Positions 33,691-45,224 of a DNA stretch of 64,000 nt are shown piece after piece. Positions within the stretch are counted from its first letter, which is position 1. The number at the start of each line of letters is the position of its first letter. Location: contig JAKSZT010053883.1 of the NCBI GenBank assembly GCA_026826555.1, positions 31,291,282 through 31,355,281 on the forward strand. The letters run 5' to 3'. The translations under genes and the position numbers were made by a program. This DNA is from Tolypeutes matacus. Lineage: Eukaryota > Chordata > Mammalia > Cingulata > Chlamyphoridae. Under the pieces are notes generated by a model. The model did no database searches. It was not told the DNA's origin and was given only the letters and a program-made list of their open reading frames with translations.

Positions 33691-34779
33691 GGAGGCTGAG
33701 GCCAGTAGGCAGCTGTTGGGAGAGGCCAGGCACTGGGAAAGGAGAAAGATCGATTCAGGAGAGGATGGGACAGTCCTACCACCTCACAGACTGACTGGCA
33801 GGGAGAGGGGCGAACAGGGAGGCAAAAAAGGGGAGTCAAGGAGGACCCCAATGTTTCCAGAGTTGAGCCTGGGTGGAAGGTGAGAGAGAGAACCTGAGGA
33901 GGAGCAGGAGGAGGGTCCTGCCCAGGCAGCCCCATGGTCAGGAGCTCTGGGTTCCCATCACGGCTGCTCTCTGAAGTGTTACGAGAACCTCACCCCTCAG
34001 CATCTGTTTCCCCATATCAACTGCCCCTCTTCCACCCATTTCCTCCCATTATGGAGAAGATAACTGGGAAACATTGGGGGTGGTGTGGGAGCTCTTTGAG
34101 GGGAAGGGGAATCACTATCTAAAACTAGCATATGTGGCATTTTCTGAACTCACCAAGTTTATTACAGGTAAAGGAGCAGAAAAGTCCCAAGCCCAGGGTT
34201 CCAGTCAAGTCCAGCTGCATGCCTACCTGTGACAGAAGACATTTACTGGCAGTAAAAATGGTGGTTCTGGCATTCATAGATTCAGACTGTTGGGGAACAT
34301 CTATGAACGGTTATTCACTCCCCACCTCGTGGGCTCTGGCTTAGGATCTCTCCTACCGGGGCCAGAACAGGGACCCAAAGTCCCCACCCTTCTCAGCCAG
34401 AGCAAATGCACTTCTGCTCTAGGCTTGTCAGTGTATCTCCATACACTGATATGGTGTATCTCCAACACCAGAAGTGCTTTTGTGCAAATTTTTAAAAAAA
34501 GACAACTTCTCTGGTGAGCTCGGCCGGCCCCGCAGCTGATCCCACACAGCCCTTTTCTGACTTACCTGCCTTCATCTGGGTCCTGACATGCAATGTTCCT
34601 AACTTCCAAATTGAGTTTCCTCTGCACCCCACTCTCCTGTTAACAGACTTTCCCACACCCTTCCCCACTGCCAGGGCTGCATCTGGGGTCACTCATGCCT
34701 GTCCAGAACAGGGTGAAATGGACAGGGTGAAATGGTCTGGTGAGCTTTCTCACCCAGTATCCTGAGTGACCATTTCAAA
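33691..34779. other. Intergenic DNA, no gene recognised
   Basis: Holds a 14-base tandem repeat (cagggtgaaatgga, near 34711-34735) and an inverted repeat 'cagtgtatctccatacactg' near 34429-34450. No exon is recognised. Confidence 0.4.
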
Positions 34780-35873
34780 CATTCCCCCTCTCTTCAAGCC
34801 ATCTACCCCACCCGATCCCCCCTCTGCAAACGACCTTGCCTCCTCCCTGCCGTCCAAATGACATGCTCTCCATTTCCTACCCTTTTCACACTTGCTGTGA
34901 CAGTATCTGAGCCAGCCTTACCACCTGTGCTCAGGGACTTAGCGTTATAAACCATCCCCTTTCATATCCACCATCTCATTTTCCTATGCCTACAAAACAG
35001 ATTCACATTTCCTCTATCTTAAAAGACTCTCTGCATCTCCTTCAAGCTACTACTTTCTTCTTCCTTTCCTTCCTGAAAGGTTTTCTACACCCATTATTTC
35101 CATACCCTCAACTCTTTTTACGCCTCAACCCACTGCAGGCTAGCTTCTGCCTCCTCCATCTCCAGGAAACTATTCTTCTTGAAGTTATAGCCTGGGCAGT
35201 TCTAGCCTTATCCTACTTAGACCCTTTCTTCCTTCTTGAAACTGTCTTCTTTCTTGGCTCCTGACCTCCAGTACTTGCTAGATCTAACCTCTCCTTGAGC
35301 CTTGTCATAAAAAGGCTGGGACTCCCCAGCAAAGCTCCTCAGATGCCTTCTTTCTCTTTGCACACACTCTCCCAAAGTTTTATCACTTTAGCCTTGACAG
35401 CACTAGTGATCTCCAAACCCATCTACCCAGAAACCCAGCCCCAGTGGGTCTTGTGGGCACTTCAACAGGTCCAGAATGCCTCTCATATCTTCTCTCCTAC
35501 CACTTTGTCCCAGCTCCTGTGTGCCCCTATCTTGGTGAATGGTCAGCAACCTGGAGCCATCCTCCCTCCCTCCCTCCATTCAATTGCTCACCGGAGCCTG
35601 TTGATTCACCTTCCAACTCTCTGGAACCTACTTCTCTTCACCCCCACTGCCATTGCCTTGGTTTGGTCTCTTTTATCTCACACCTGGACAGCCTCCCAGT
35701 CTTCCTCTGCCTGAAGTAATCTTCCCTCCATTTCTGCATGCCTGTTCTCTGCCTTCCCTCCAATGACTCTCCTGTTGCTCACTGTACTCTAGGGACCCTT
35801 AAGTGCAGCTATTTCCTGAACACACCAACTTAGTTCTCACCTTAGGAGCCTCCAGAAGTCTCTTCCACCAGAT
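34780..35873 (-). repeat. L2-like LINE sequence
   Basis: 'cacctggacagcctcccagt' and 'ctacttctcttcacccccac' are antisense L2 (about 35390-35800). The part left of that is pyrimidine-rich and only loosely similar. Confidence 0.5.
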
Positions 35874-36195
35874 CAGCAGTTCTCAAACTTCTTGGCCTCA
35901 GGACTCCAATACATACTTAAAAACGGGGGGCCCAAAGAGCTTCTGTTTGTGCTCATGTGGGTTATATCTATTGATATTTACCAAAATAGAAATTAAATTT
36001 GAGAAAATTTTAAAACTTTAAGCAAAGAAAAACAAAACAAAAAAAAGGAATGCACAAGCACATATCTCATAAGAGTGATGTCATCATATATCATGGAACT
36101 TCTAGGAAACTCCACAATATACTTATGAGAGAACAAGTTTTGACCTTGAAGATTCCCTGAAAGAGCCTTGTGTCCCCAGACATTGAGGACTGCTG
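35874..36195 (+). mobile_element. hAT-type DNA transposon (Charlie-like), intact 8-bp target duplication
   Basis: Starts 'cagcagttctcaaacttctt', ends 'cattgaggactgctg', giving short terminal inverted repeats. The 8-base direct repeat 'caccagat' lies exactly at 35866-35873 and 36196-36203. It carries 'atgtgggttatatctattga' and 'gagagaacaag' as in a widespread mammalian non-autonomous family. No transposase. Confidence 0.9.
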
Positions 36196-36203
36196 CACCA
36201 GAT

Positions 36204-36475
36204 GGTCACACATCTCACTCTTCCTCTTCATTGAAGCCTCAGCACAAATGTCACCTCAGAAAGCCTTCTGTCTCTCTTATCTGCCACATACCCCCAAGTC
36301 ATTCTATCCCATTACTACTTTCATTTTCTATACTTTTTTCTTGCTTGGTTATTTTCTTTTTGTTGTTGGTTGGTTGGTTGGTTTTTTGCTCCCCACTAGA
36401 ACTCAAACTCCTTAAGGGCAGGAATCTCGATTCTCTTGTTCACCTTGGAGCTCAGCAAAGTGAATGACGCACAGA
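36204..36475 (-). repeat. L2 LINE 3' end
   Basis: 'aatgtcacctcagaaagcct', 'cactagaactcaaactcctt' and 'aagggcaggaatctcgattc' continue the L2 interrupted by the hAT element. Confidence 0.7.
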
Positions 36476-36519
36476 TACTCAAAAAAAGATTTTCAAATGA
36501 ATCAATGGTATAAAAATAG

Positions 36520-36692
36520 CTGTTCTCAGCCTTGGCTGCCTGTTAAAAATCACTGAGAGGCTTTTAAAATTCCTGCATCCCAGCCAATTATATCAGAATC
36601 TCAGGGGCTGGGACCCAGTCATCAGTATTTTATAAAATTCTCCAAGTGATTCCAATGTGCAGCCAAGCCCAAAAACCACAGATCAAAATTCT
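36520..36692 (+). repeat. hAT-type DNA transposon fragment (MER5-like)
   Basis: 'gttctcagccttggctgcct' at the left and 'gattccaatgtgcagccaag' at the right form degraded inverted ends around 'tcagaatctcaggggctggg'. Confidence 0.6.
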
Positions 36693-37285
36693 TAAATCCC
36701 CACTGGTGGCAAGACACTTTATTCCTTGCTTGGTCAGAGCTAGACAGAATATGAACGGTAGCGGCTCTGTGACTTGCCCATGTCCTGCTGGACCAGGCAA
36801 CCAGGCCCAAGGACGAATGTTAGGCTGGAGTCCTCCAATGGGGAAGAACAACCCTCCTCAGTCCCCAGGCCTTAGATCAAAGAGACAAAGCTGCAGCTCA
36901 CACAGGTGGCTCTGGGCATTCTCACAAACGCTTCTGTGGGGATTGCTACACTGATTCCACTTCCCCCATGCAGTGGTGTGGAATCCTGTCCTTTGTGACT
37001 TGTGGGGAATGATGATGATTTCAGTGGGCAGAAACAGAAATGAGGCGGGTCCCTAGACTGCCAGCCTTGCCTTGCCTTTGAAGTGTCGCCAAGTGTAGCC
37101 AGGAAATGTCACCTGGGCAATGCTTCCCTCACTGAGCAGTCACTTGAACCCTGTCTGCTTCAGGGAATCTCAGGCCTGTGCTAGGAACCTACACTATTCA
37201 ACTCAAGGCAACACTGGAGGCTAGGGCACCTAGCAGGAGCTCCTGGCACCCAGAGAGAGAAGAAAATGTGCCCAGCACTGGGTCA
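36693..37285. other. Intergenic DNA, no gene recognised
   Basis: No confident repeat or exon. Confidence 0.4.
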
Positions 37286-37925
37286 GGTGCCTCCACACAT
37301 GGCCTCAATTCATCACAGCAGTTCTTAAGAGAATAGAGCTTCTCCATAGTTCAGGGGAAGAAACTGAGGCACAGAGAAGTTAGGTGGCTTGCCTAGGGAC
37401 ACCTGTCTGTCTTAGCTGTGTCGTATATTGGGACTCTGGAGTCCATCCAGGGTTAAAATCTCAGATCAGCTATGTGACCTTAGAGAAGCCACTTGACCCT
37501 CCTAAATCAGTTTCCTTATCTGTGAAAGGGGAAACAGTACCCACCTCACAGAGTTGTAATGGATATAAAAGCACTCGGCATAAGCATGAAGCAGATAAAC
37601 TGTTCAATAAAATAGTAATTATACTATTACTCTTATTGATTGGCTCCCAACTCCTTCCTCTTTCTCTTTACCCTCCTGCTTCTCAGAGGAAAATTACTTG
37701 TATTTGCTTAAAATGATCTAAAGTTCTCTTACACCTATTAGGGTGTTTAATTTTTGTAGTAGCCCTTTGAGGTAGAAACTTTTGTCTACGCACTCCCCTT
37801 TGTTGTTCTGTTTTTTAAGATGAAGAAATGGAGGCCCAGAGAGGTGAAGTCACATGCTCAGGTCGCACAGGGGTGAACGGCAGAGCTGGGTCAGGAACCC
37901 AGATATCCTGACTCCCTGCCCAGGA
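37286..37925. repeat. Cluster of three MIR SINEs
   Basis: 37286-37405 antisense ('gaagaaactgaggcacagag'); 37425-37625 sense ('tatgtgaccttagagaagcc', 'atcagtttccttatctgtga'); 37735-37925 antisense ('gaagaaatggaggcccagag', 'gtcacatgctcaggtcgcac'). Confidence 0.7.
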
Positions 37926-38424
37926 CGTTCTCCAGCACACAGCAGTGGCTACAGAGGGCTGTGGACAACCCTGGCCTCCAGGAGAGGTTCCGCCCTGGAT
38001 TCTCTGGGCAGGAAAGAGGCAGGGAAGCCCAAGGTGGGAGGGGGTGCTGAAAGGAGGGTGGAGCCATGTCCTTGATGTGGTGGCTGTGCCCAGTCTGGGT
38101 TGTGGCCACAATCCTAGAGTTTGGCTGGGGCAGCAACCACATTTCCGCTGGTATGGCAATGCCAGGTGGATTTGGGCCCGCCAGCCTGGTCAGGAGGGAG
38201 CCCAAGCCAGGCACAGTTGAGGTAGGGAGGCTGCTCTGCTTGGCCTGGCCTGTGGCTTTTTGCCATTGGGGTAGGGGTCTGCTCCTGCCCTCCGCTTCAC
38301 TTCCATCTCCCGGCCAGCTCCTTGGCCGACAGCCAGGGGAGCACACCCTAAGTTTAGCAGGTACCTGACAGAGGAGGAAACAGGACCTCAGGTTCAAGTT
38401 CTCCTCCAGAGAGTGGTGAAGGGA
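37926..38424. other. GC-rich intergenic DNA, no gene recognised
   Basis: Overlapping frames on both strands but no recognised protein. Confidence 0.4.
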
Positions 38425-38615
38425 AAGAATAAAATCTACAATGCCTTAAAAACCTGCTATGTGCTGGGGCTTTTCCTCTGTGCTCTGAACTAGTTCATTT
38501 AATTTTGATAATAGCCCAATGAATAGGCATGATTATCCCCATTCTAGAGGTAAAAGGAGTAAAGTACAAGGTCCCATAGTCCTAGGTGGGAGAGCTGGAA
38601 TTATGCTAAAGCTTG
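38425..38615 (-). repeat. MIR SINE
   Basis: 'aaaacctgctatgtgctggg', 'actagttcatttaattttga' and 'ggcatgattatccccattct' follow antisense MIR. Confidence 0.65.
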
Positions 38616-38839
38616 TGATCTTCCCAGGACACCATGGCTTTACAGGAGGCCACAGTAGCCAGCCAGCTTTGCCAAGGATCACACCCCCACCCCTGTACCC
38701 TCACCACTAGGTAAGGCAGGTCGCTGTCCCCAAACCACATAGCTGCAAAGCCTTCTGCAGCATGTCTGCCACTTGGTTCGATTCCCAGATGTGCTGCGCT
38801 CCCTCGCTGAGCCTGCAGTGTAATAGATAAGAAAAAAAC

Positions 38840-39250
38840 AAGTGCTAAAGAGAAATACAAGTAACTTGCTATGAAGGACTATTCTAACTAGGGGAATAAG
38901 AAAAGTCATTGTGGAGTAGATAATGTCTGAGCTGGGCTTGGAAAAATGAGAAGGTGGGTCTCCTTTCCTACAGCAGGGAACAATGTCTTACCTTTGGGGT
39001 GGAGGTGGGGTTTAAGGGCAGTTTTCTCTAGCAGCTTCCTCAGAGTAGAATGTGTTAACTGGAAGTCTTTTCTGGAAGGTGATAAGGAGGAGCCAGGAGC
39101 AGCTGAGAAGGATTTAATTAATTGAGATTGGCAGGTGTCTCTTCAGGGCTTTAGAGATACTGTCATGTCATCGGGATGGGCTGTAACCAGTACATTTGGA
39201 TAACAGGGAGCTTTTGGGAGTGAGGCAAGGCCAGATACCTCATTACCAGG
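38840..39250 (+). repeat. L2 LINE fragment
   Basis: 'gtctgagctgggcttggaaa' and 'ctgtaaccagtacatttgga' with spacing like sense L2. Moderately diverged. Confidence 0.5.
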
Positions 39251-39351
39251 CAAGAAACTTGCTCTGTGCAGGCTCAGACTTGGACTCAGGAACAGAGAGG
39301 GCCAGAGTCTGTCCACAGCTCTGGGGCAGCTACGTGCACTAGGACTAGAAG

Positions 39352-39490
39352 GCAGGACTGGCTACATGATTTGCACGGCCCAGTGCAAAATGAAAATGTG
39401 GGGGCCCTTGTTCCAAAACTGTTCAGTTTCAAGAGGGTGACAGCAGAGTATAAAACCAAGCATGGGGGTTCATGAAGCCATCCCTGAAGT
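39352..39490 (+). repeat. Old DNA-transposon-like repeat
   Basis: 'tttgcacggcccagtgcaaa' and 'aaatgtgggggcccttgttc' match a widespread mammalian repeat. Family not assigned. Confidence 0.45.
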
Positions 39491-39604
39491 GAAGTATAGA
39501 GAACATAAGCAAGGGATGAAGCCACATGAAGGTCAGCCACAGGAGTCTTCTTCTGGCCTTGGGGTCTCCTGCCCCAAAAAAGAGAACTTGTAAATAAATA
39601 GGTG

Positions 39605-39980
39605 GTGAAGTGGATGTGGCTCAAGCAGTTGGGCACCTACCTACCACATGGGAGGTCCCAGTTTCAGTTCCCGGTGTCTCCTAAAGACAAGCAAGACAGC
39701 AAGCTGACGTGACGGGCTGGTGCAGCAAGCTGACACAACAAGATGATGCAATGAGATGACATAACAAGGAGACACAAGGAGGAAACACAATGAGAGACAC
39801 AATGAGCAGGGAGCTGAGGTGGCTCAAGTGATTGGGCACCTCCTTCCCATATGGGAGGTCCAGGGTTTGATTCCTGGTGCCTCCTAAAAAGGAGACGAGC
39901 AGACACAGAGAGCAGACAGTGAGGGCAAACAAGAAGGGGCGGGGGGGAGAAATGAAATAAAACTTAAAAACAAACAAACA
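39605..39980 (+). mobile_element. Dimeric DAS-type SINE
   Basis: First head 'gtggatgtggctcaagcagt', linker with 'aagatgatgcaatgagatga', second head 'gctgaggtggctcaagtgat' and a B-box-like 'ggtttgattcc', then 'gacacagagagcagacagtg' and an A-rich tail. I found no clear target-site duplication. Confidence 0.85.
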
Positions 39981-41059
39981 TATAGATGAATGATTCTGAG
40001 GGCACAGCTGGTGCCACACTCAGCATTTCCTAGACACATAGCACACTCCGCTCGTGTTTGCAGCATTTGCAAGTAACCAGTCTATCTCAGCCAACCAGCA
40101 TCCTCAAAGAGTCGTGGTCTTGCCTTATTTGGAGGAGAGATGGCATTTAAATCTCATCTCTGTGTTGGGGGAGCTCGAGATGCTGGGAAAAGATGTCATG
40201 CTTGGTGACCATGTGGGGAAAAGGCCTCTGGAGTTGTTCCTTTAAGAAACTGACAACCAAGGCTAGGGGCCTCTGGCAAGTACAAAGGGTGATGGCCCAG
40301 AAAAGAATCAAAGTATTAATAACCAGCTTGGTTGGCACTGTCCTCCAGTCCCCCGCCCTGGGCTTCATGTGGCTGGGAAGCCTGATGTCTCTGTTACAGC
40401 AGTGGGATCAAAACCAGCTTTCAGAGCAACATAAGCCGGCAGTAATTTTTAGCACAGACGTAACTTTCTAGTTCCTTTTTCCTACCCTTCATTTTTCAGT
40501 TGCCTTTAAAGAAGCCGCAGAGAGCTGAAAAACAAATCCAAGTTTAAAGAGACAAGTGCAAAAATGCAAACTGGGCAAGGGGACAGAGCTGCCAGATGGA
40601 CAAAATGTGCCTGGAAAATAGCATCCTCTGCTTGGCAGGTGCTGGGGATTTATGGTTGAGTTTTGCAGACGTTTCATCACGTTACGAGCCAGCTCAGGAG
40701 ACCCTCATAAAACTCTGCTTATATGAAAGAACAAACTAGCTGATAAAAGTCAGCTGCTGCCTATAAATGCACTGTGGGGATTGCAATTGAGAAGTGGATT
40801 TATGAGTCTGGGCTCTCTGTGCGAATTTAGAACGACTCTGCACGTTCTAATCGGGAAGGAGAGCCAGAGCACGGAGGGTTTGTCTCCCTGCTCACAAGAT
40901 GGCCAAATGGGCCAACTGACCACCCTCTCTATTTACTCTACTAGAGACCAGACAAAGTCTCCCTGAAATTAAGTTGCTAGGAAAATATTTTTACATTCCT
41001 CCTCCTTGCCCCCCACTAAAACTCACAAAATGAATTAGCCACTCTGTCCATCCACTGCA
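39981..41059. promoter_or_regulatory. Repeat-free stretch, candidate regulatory DNA
   Basis: Just over 1 kb with no recognisable repeat, a rarity here. 40490-40960 has AT cores and isolated CpGs ('gcagacgtttcatcacgtta', 'gaatttagaacgactctgca') and a YY1-like 'caagatggcc'. No coding frame is convincing. Candidate enhancer, or an unrecognised exon of a non-coding RNA. Confidence 0.3.
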
Positions 41060-41210
41060 TTCCCTGCACATTCTCTACGATAGCACTTTTCACAAAGGGC
41101 TTACTTATCTGCACTACCTACTAAATTATGTGCTCTTAGTTATCCTTGTATTGCTAGTAATTAGTTCTGTGCTGGGCACACAGGGCCTCTGAATGAATAT
41201 AGATGTGGCA
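41060..41210 (-). repeat. L2 LINE 3' end fragment
   Basis: 'ctgcactacctactaaatta' and 'gtgctgggcacacagggcct' before 'gaatgaatat' are consistent with antisense L2. Confidence 0.5.
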
Positions 41211-41453
41211 GACTATACATACATTATTACTAACCCACTCAAAATAGCACAGGTGGGGTTAGGGTAAGCAGAGCATAGGTGCCTGTAGCAACTGACAAAT
41301 AGTTGAGTGGTGGAAAGCAAGAGGGAAGGAGAGGAGCAATGAGCAAGTTAAGGCCAATTTCTTCCCCAGAGAAGGGCCATCTTTGTGGTTGCTCTACCCA
41401 CCTATTCCTCTGTGATAACTGCTTCTTTTTCTCAGAATTAAGGCTGTTCCTTG

Positions 41454-41531
41454 GGGGCAGATGTGGCTCAAATGGTTGGGCATCTGTCTCCCATATGGAG
41501 GGACCTGGGTTCGATCCCCAGGACCTCCCGG

Positions 41532-41557
<26 letters not shown>
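41454..41557 (+). mobile_element. DAS-type SINE, short monomer, with target-site duplication
   Basis: 'cagatgtggctcaaatggtt' head and a perfect B box 'ggttcgatcccc', with an 'aataaataaataaataaa' tail. The direct repeat 'aattaaggctgttccttg' lies at 41436-41453 and 41558-41575. Confidence 0.97.
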
Positions 41558-41562
<5 letters not shown>

Positions 41563-42099
41563 AGGCTGTTCCTTGAAGACTGACCTTGCAACAGAATCAT
41601 ATACTTAGTATACTGCATACACTTAGGCTCCTCCCCCCATGACTGGACTGGAATCTCTGAGGCTGGGGCCCTAATATGCTGTACCAGGTACCAGCCTTAG
41701 AAAAATAACTTTCCTTTGTACTATACAGAAACCAAGAAGGAGCCTTCCAGGAATGATGGGGAAGAGGGAGGAAGGGGTCAACTTTATCATTCCTTATAAA
41801 GTACAGACTTTCTCCTCCCAGCCCCTGGCATAAAGGGCATAAATTGTAAGACTCTGGCAGACAGCCCCAGGATTCACTCCAAAACTGCAGCTGCCCTGGA
41901 AAAGCCTTGGATACCTCATGTGCCACTGCCAAGCCAGATCGGGATAGTTGTGCACTCAGCTATGTGTTTGGAGGAATCTTGTCCTATACTGGGCAGAATA
42001 TTCAGAAAACCAAATTCCTATTACACCTGAGTAGGTATTAGGGACGTATTTGCCTCCTGTGGCAGAGGCAACAGTGGTGTCAGGGAAAGACTCTTTTGA

Positions 42100-42485
42100 C
42101 CTGAACCAAGAAAACCCTGGTGGAAATTCTGGCAATGTCACTGACAAGCCCTGGGTCCTTAGAAAAACCACTGTCTCTCTGAGCTTCAGTTTCTTCGTTT
42201 GTCTAATGGACATAAGCATACTTGTTTCATGGGCTATTGTTAAGGGTTTAAAAAGTGTGTTAAAGGGAAGCGGCTGTAGCTCAATCAGTAGAGCTCCCGT
42301 TTACCATATGGGAGGCCCCGGGTTTGGTTCCCAGGGCCTCCTGGTGAAGGCAAGCCTGCCCGCACGGCGTGGTTAGCTGACCCAGCGAGCACAAGCAGCA
42401 AGGGGGGGATAAATGAATAAATAAATAAAATCTTTAAAAAAAAAAAAAGTGTGTTAAAGACTGTAGCACAATGCTACACATTAAA
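42100..42485 (+). repeat. MIR SINE split by a DAS SINE
   Basis: 'ctctgagcttcagtttcttc' and 'catgggctattgttaagggt' are sense MIR. After the SINE, 'agcacaatgctacacattaa' closes it. Confidence 0.6.
42266..42444 (+). mobile_element. DAS-type SINE, linker form, with target-site duplication
   Basis: 'gaagcggctgtagctcaatc' head, linker and A tail. The direct repeat 'aaaagtgtgttaaag' lies at 42251-42265 and 42445-42459, so it inserted into a MIR. Confidence 0.97.
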
Positions 42486-42489
42486 TAGA

Positions 42490-42725
42490 TGCCTAATAAA
42501 TATTAAATGAATTCCAATCCCTTAAATGTTTATAAATTTACCAAAAGCTTTTATACACCTCCTCTCATTTAAACCTTACAACCCTATAAGGACATATCAT
42601 CATCTGCATTATATAGATGAGGAAACTGAGACTTAGAGAAGGAAAATGACTTGCTTAAGATCACAGAGGTTGAGCTGAGACTTGAACCCAGGTCTGGGTG
42701 ACTTGCAATTCAGCAAGCTTTCCCC
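42490..42725 (-). repeat. MIR SINE
   Basis: 'gatgaggaaactgagactta', 'gaaaatgacttgcttaagat' and 'gagacttgaacccaggtctg' are well preserved antisense MIR. Confidence 0.75.
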
Positions 42726-43195
42726 TAAGTTGACTGTGTTTTCAGTCCCTCTCATCAATACACCTGCCTTTCCCCTCATTCCTGAACCTGCTCCTCATAA
42801 GGAGAAGCAATTATAAACAACCCAGTGCTTGAGCAGGTTGGAGAGTTTACCTGGCCTTTCTCATCCTGATCAAAGTCAGAGATGATTCAATCACCACAAA
42901 GACTGGACTTCCCTCAGGCAGGGAAGAGTCCTTCTCTTTAGAGCCCAGGTATCGCCCTCGCTTGGGGCAACCCTTACTTTGAGAGAAGAATCTTGAGGTC
43001 AATTTCCAATTGATAGGGTAGGGGCAGGAAAGAGAGAAACTCAAATCCCAACAGACTGTGTCTCTCACTTACAGGGAAGGAACCACCAAGAGTCATTTCC
43101 CCAACTGAGCAAAACAGAGAAAAGTCACATTTGATTTCTCTCTCAACCCATAAGCCAGTGACATGCTTAAAGGAAAGCTAGAATGATTCCCATTA
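42726..43195. other. Intergenic DNA, no gene recognised
   Basis: No confident exon or repeat. Confidence 0.4.
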
Positions 43196-44335
43196 TGGTG
43201 ATTCTCCCTGAATTAGTCTATAAATTTAATAAGATTCCAGCAAAAATAGCAATCACATTTCTTTTTTTAATTTTATTTGGAGGGATTAGCTAAGTGGGGA
43301 ATGGAGGGAGCATTAGGAGCAGGAGTGCGAGTAAAAGTAGGGTTGCTAAAACCTAACAGAGGGAAGCGGCTGTGGCTCAATCAGTAGGGCTCCCATTTAC
43401 CATGTGGGAGGCCCTGGGTTCAGTTCCCGGGGCCTCCTGGTGAAGGCAAGCCCGCCCGCACGGCGTGGTCAGCTGACCCAGCGAGCACGAGCAGCAAGGG
43501 GGGGATAAATGAATAAATAAATAAAATATTAAAAAAAAAAAAAAAAAAAAACCTAACAGACATTAAGATTTGGAAACAACCTAAATGTCCAGTTAGGGGT
43601 CTAGTTAAATAAATTATGGTATACCCAAACAACAGAAAACTATACAATTGTTTTAAAATACATTAAGGAAGCTCTTTATGAATTCATAAAGAACAATCTC
43701 TAAGATACAATAAGTAGAAGGTACAAAACTGGGTATATAGTATGCTAGTATTTGTATAGAAAATGAGGGAGAAATACATAAGTTATCTATTACTGCAGAG
43801 CAATTACCTCAAAACCTAGTGGCTTAAAACAAAGGGCAATTATTATCTCAGTTTCCATGGGTCAAGGATCTGGGCACAGCCAAGCTGGCTGCCTTTGCCT
43901 CAGATCTCTCTTGAAGTTGCTGTCAAGCTGTCAGCTGGGGCTGTGGTCTTATCTGAAGGCTCAACTGGGGGTGGGGAGAGGATCTGCTTCCAAGCTCACT
44001 CATGTGGTTGTTGGCAGGCACTGGTCTCTCACCACATAAGTCTCCTACAGGGCTGCCTCACAGCATCACAGCTAACAGCCTCCAGAGCAAGTGACCCAAG
44101 AGACAGTGAGAAATAGTGTACAAGATGCAAGCTGCAGTCAATGTCTAGAGAATGACACACTTCTATAGGCAAAGGCTATTTCTGCAAGAGTACACTACAA
44201 ACATTTAACAGTGGTGGACTCCAAAGAAGGGAACTGAGTAATGGGGAGGAGAGTTTTTCACTGAATGTTTTTGTACAATGTGAATGTATCACTTGTTCAG
44301 AAAGTAAATCACATTTAATTTAAATTTTAAAAGAG
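43196..44335 (+). repeat. Old L1 LINE 3' fragment, interrupted
   Basis: 'tctataaatttaataagatt', 'gtccagttaggggtctagtt' and 'gagagtttttcactgaatgt' follow an L1 3' end. A DAS SINE (43361-43547) and an LTR-type repeat (about 43786-44185; 'gttatctattactgcagagc', 'aaacctagtggcttaaaaca') interrupt it. Confidence 0.65.
43361..43547 (+). mobile_element. DAS-type SINE, linker form, with target-site duplication
   Basis: 'gggaagcggctgtggctcaa' head and linker ('cccgcccgcacggcgtggtc'), then a long A tail. The direct repeat 'aaaacctaacaga' lies at about 43348-43360 and 43548-43560. Confidence 0.95.
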
Positions 44336-44474
44336 CAATTAAAAGGATTTCATTATAACAACAGACACTAAGAGGGAAGAAAAAAACACAATCATACTTA
44401 AATCATACATAGCTACTGTTAAGTAACATAAACATTGTATCTATTTATAGTCAAGATTACTTGTTTCAATGATG

Positions 44475-45186
44475 GAAGTTTAAAAATCTCTTTATTATAA
44501 CATACATACACACGCCATAACAAGCAACTCCCATTTGTAGAAAATACAAACTCTTGGGCCAGGAATTCAGGGCTCTTTACAGAAAGCATTCAGAATAATT
44601 CATGCTGCTCCAACTCCCCCTGGTGGTAGGCTCTAGAAATTGAAATTGGCCTGATGATAAGGAGCTTTTTGCAAGTGGTAAAAAAATTTAAAATATTTTC
44701 CATCAACATCACCCTTTTTTCTTTAAATCATCAAAACCACTTGGTCTTTCTTCAAGGAGTCAGGTATTGACACAATAGATGAAATGGGGACCTGGAGTCA
44801 ACCAGGCTCAGTGCTCCGGAGTATGCCAAGGGTGACAACAACTCTGCAGTCTATCTCCCAGCCTTTCCTTCTCTACCACTTTTGCCGCTGCTGCTTCTGT
44901 CCCAGGGGTTCTTCAGCACTGCTTTTCTTGCTTTCTCTCTGCCTCCATCCACTTCCCTGAGTCCCAGGAAAGGGCAAGGTAGCCCATGTTCTCTCAGCCA
45001 TGATCTGGCATGGAGAAGCCCCAAGGTCTGAAACACCTAGTATCAATCCTCCCAAGAGCCAGTCCTTCGGTTCTACGTACTGATATTCCAAATATGTCAG
45101 GTTGCAACACGGACATTCCTTCAGAAATATGACAGTGCAGCAACATCAGTCTTCAACTATGCTCTCCAGATAAACACACAGCTTCC
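44475..45186 (-). other. AIRIM: Probable 3' UTR of AIRIM
   Basis: Reading leftwards from the stop codon, the first good poly(A) signal on the minus strand is AATAAA, seen as 'tttatt' at 44491-44496. I therefore place the transcript end near 44,470. A different cleavage site is possible. Confidence 0.5.
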
Positions 45187-45224
45187 TCACTCTTCCAGGA
45201 AGAAGGAAACATTCAATAGTATAT
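45187..45224 (-). CDS. AIRIM: AIRIM last coding exon
   Basis: 38 bases after the acceptor 'cctaatccag', ending in TGA at 45189-45187. It encodes '[11 protein letters not shown]'. A 179-base intron precedes it. Confidence 0.93.

Noticed and set aside
1..44470. RSPO1 coding exons
   Set aside because: I looked for the furin-like cysteine-rich and thrombospondin-type sequence on the minus strand and saw none in this interval.
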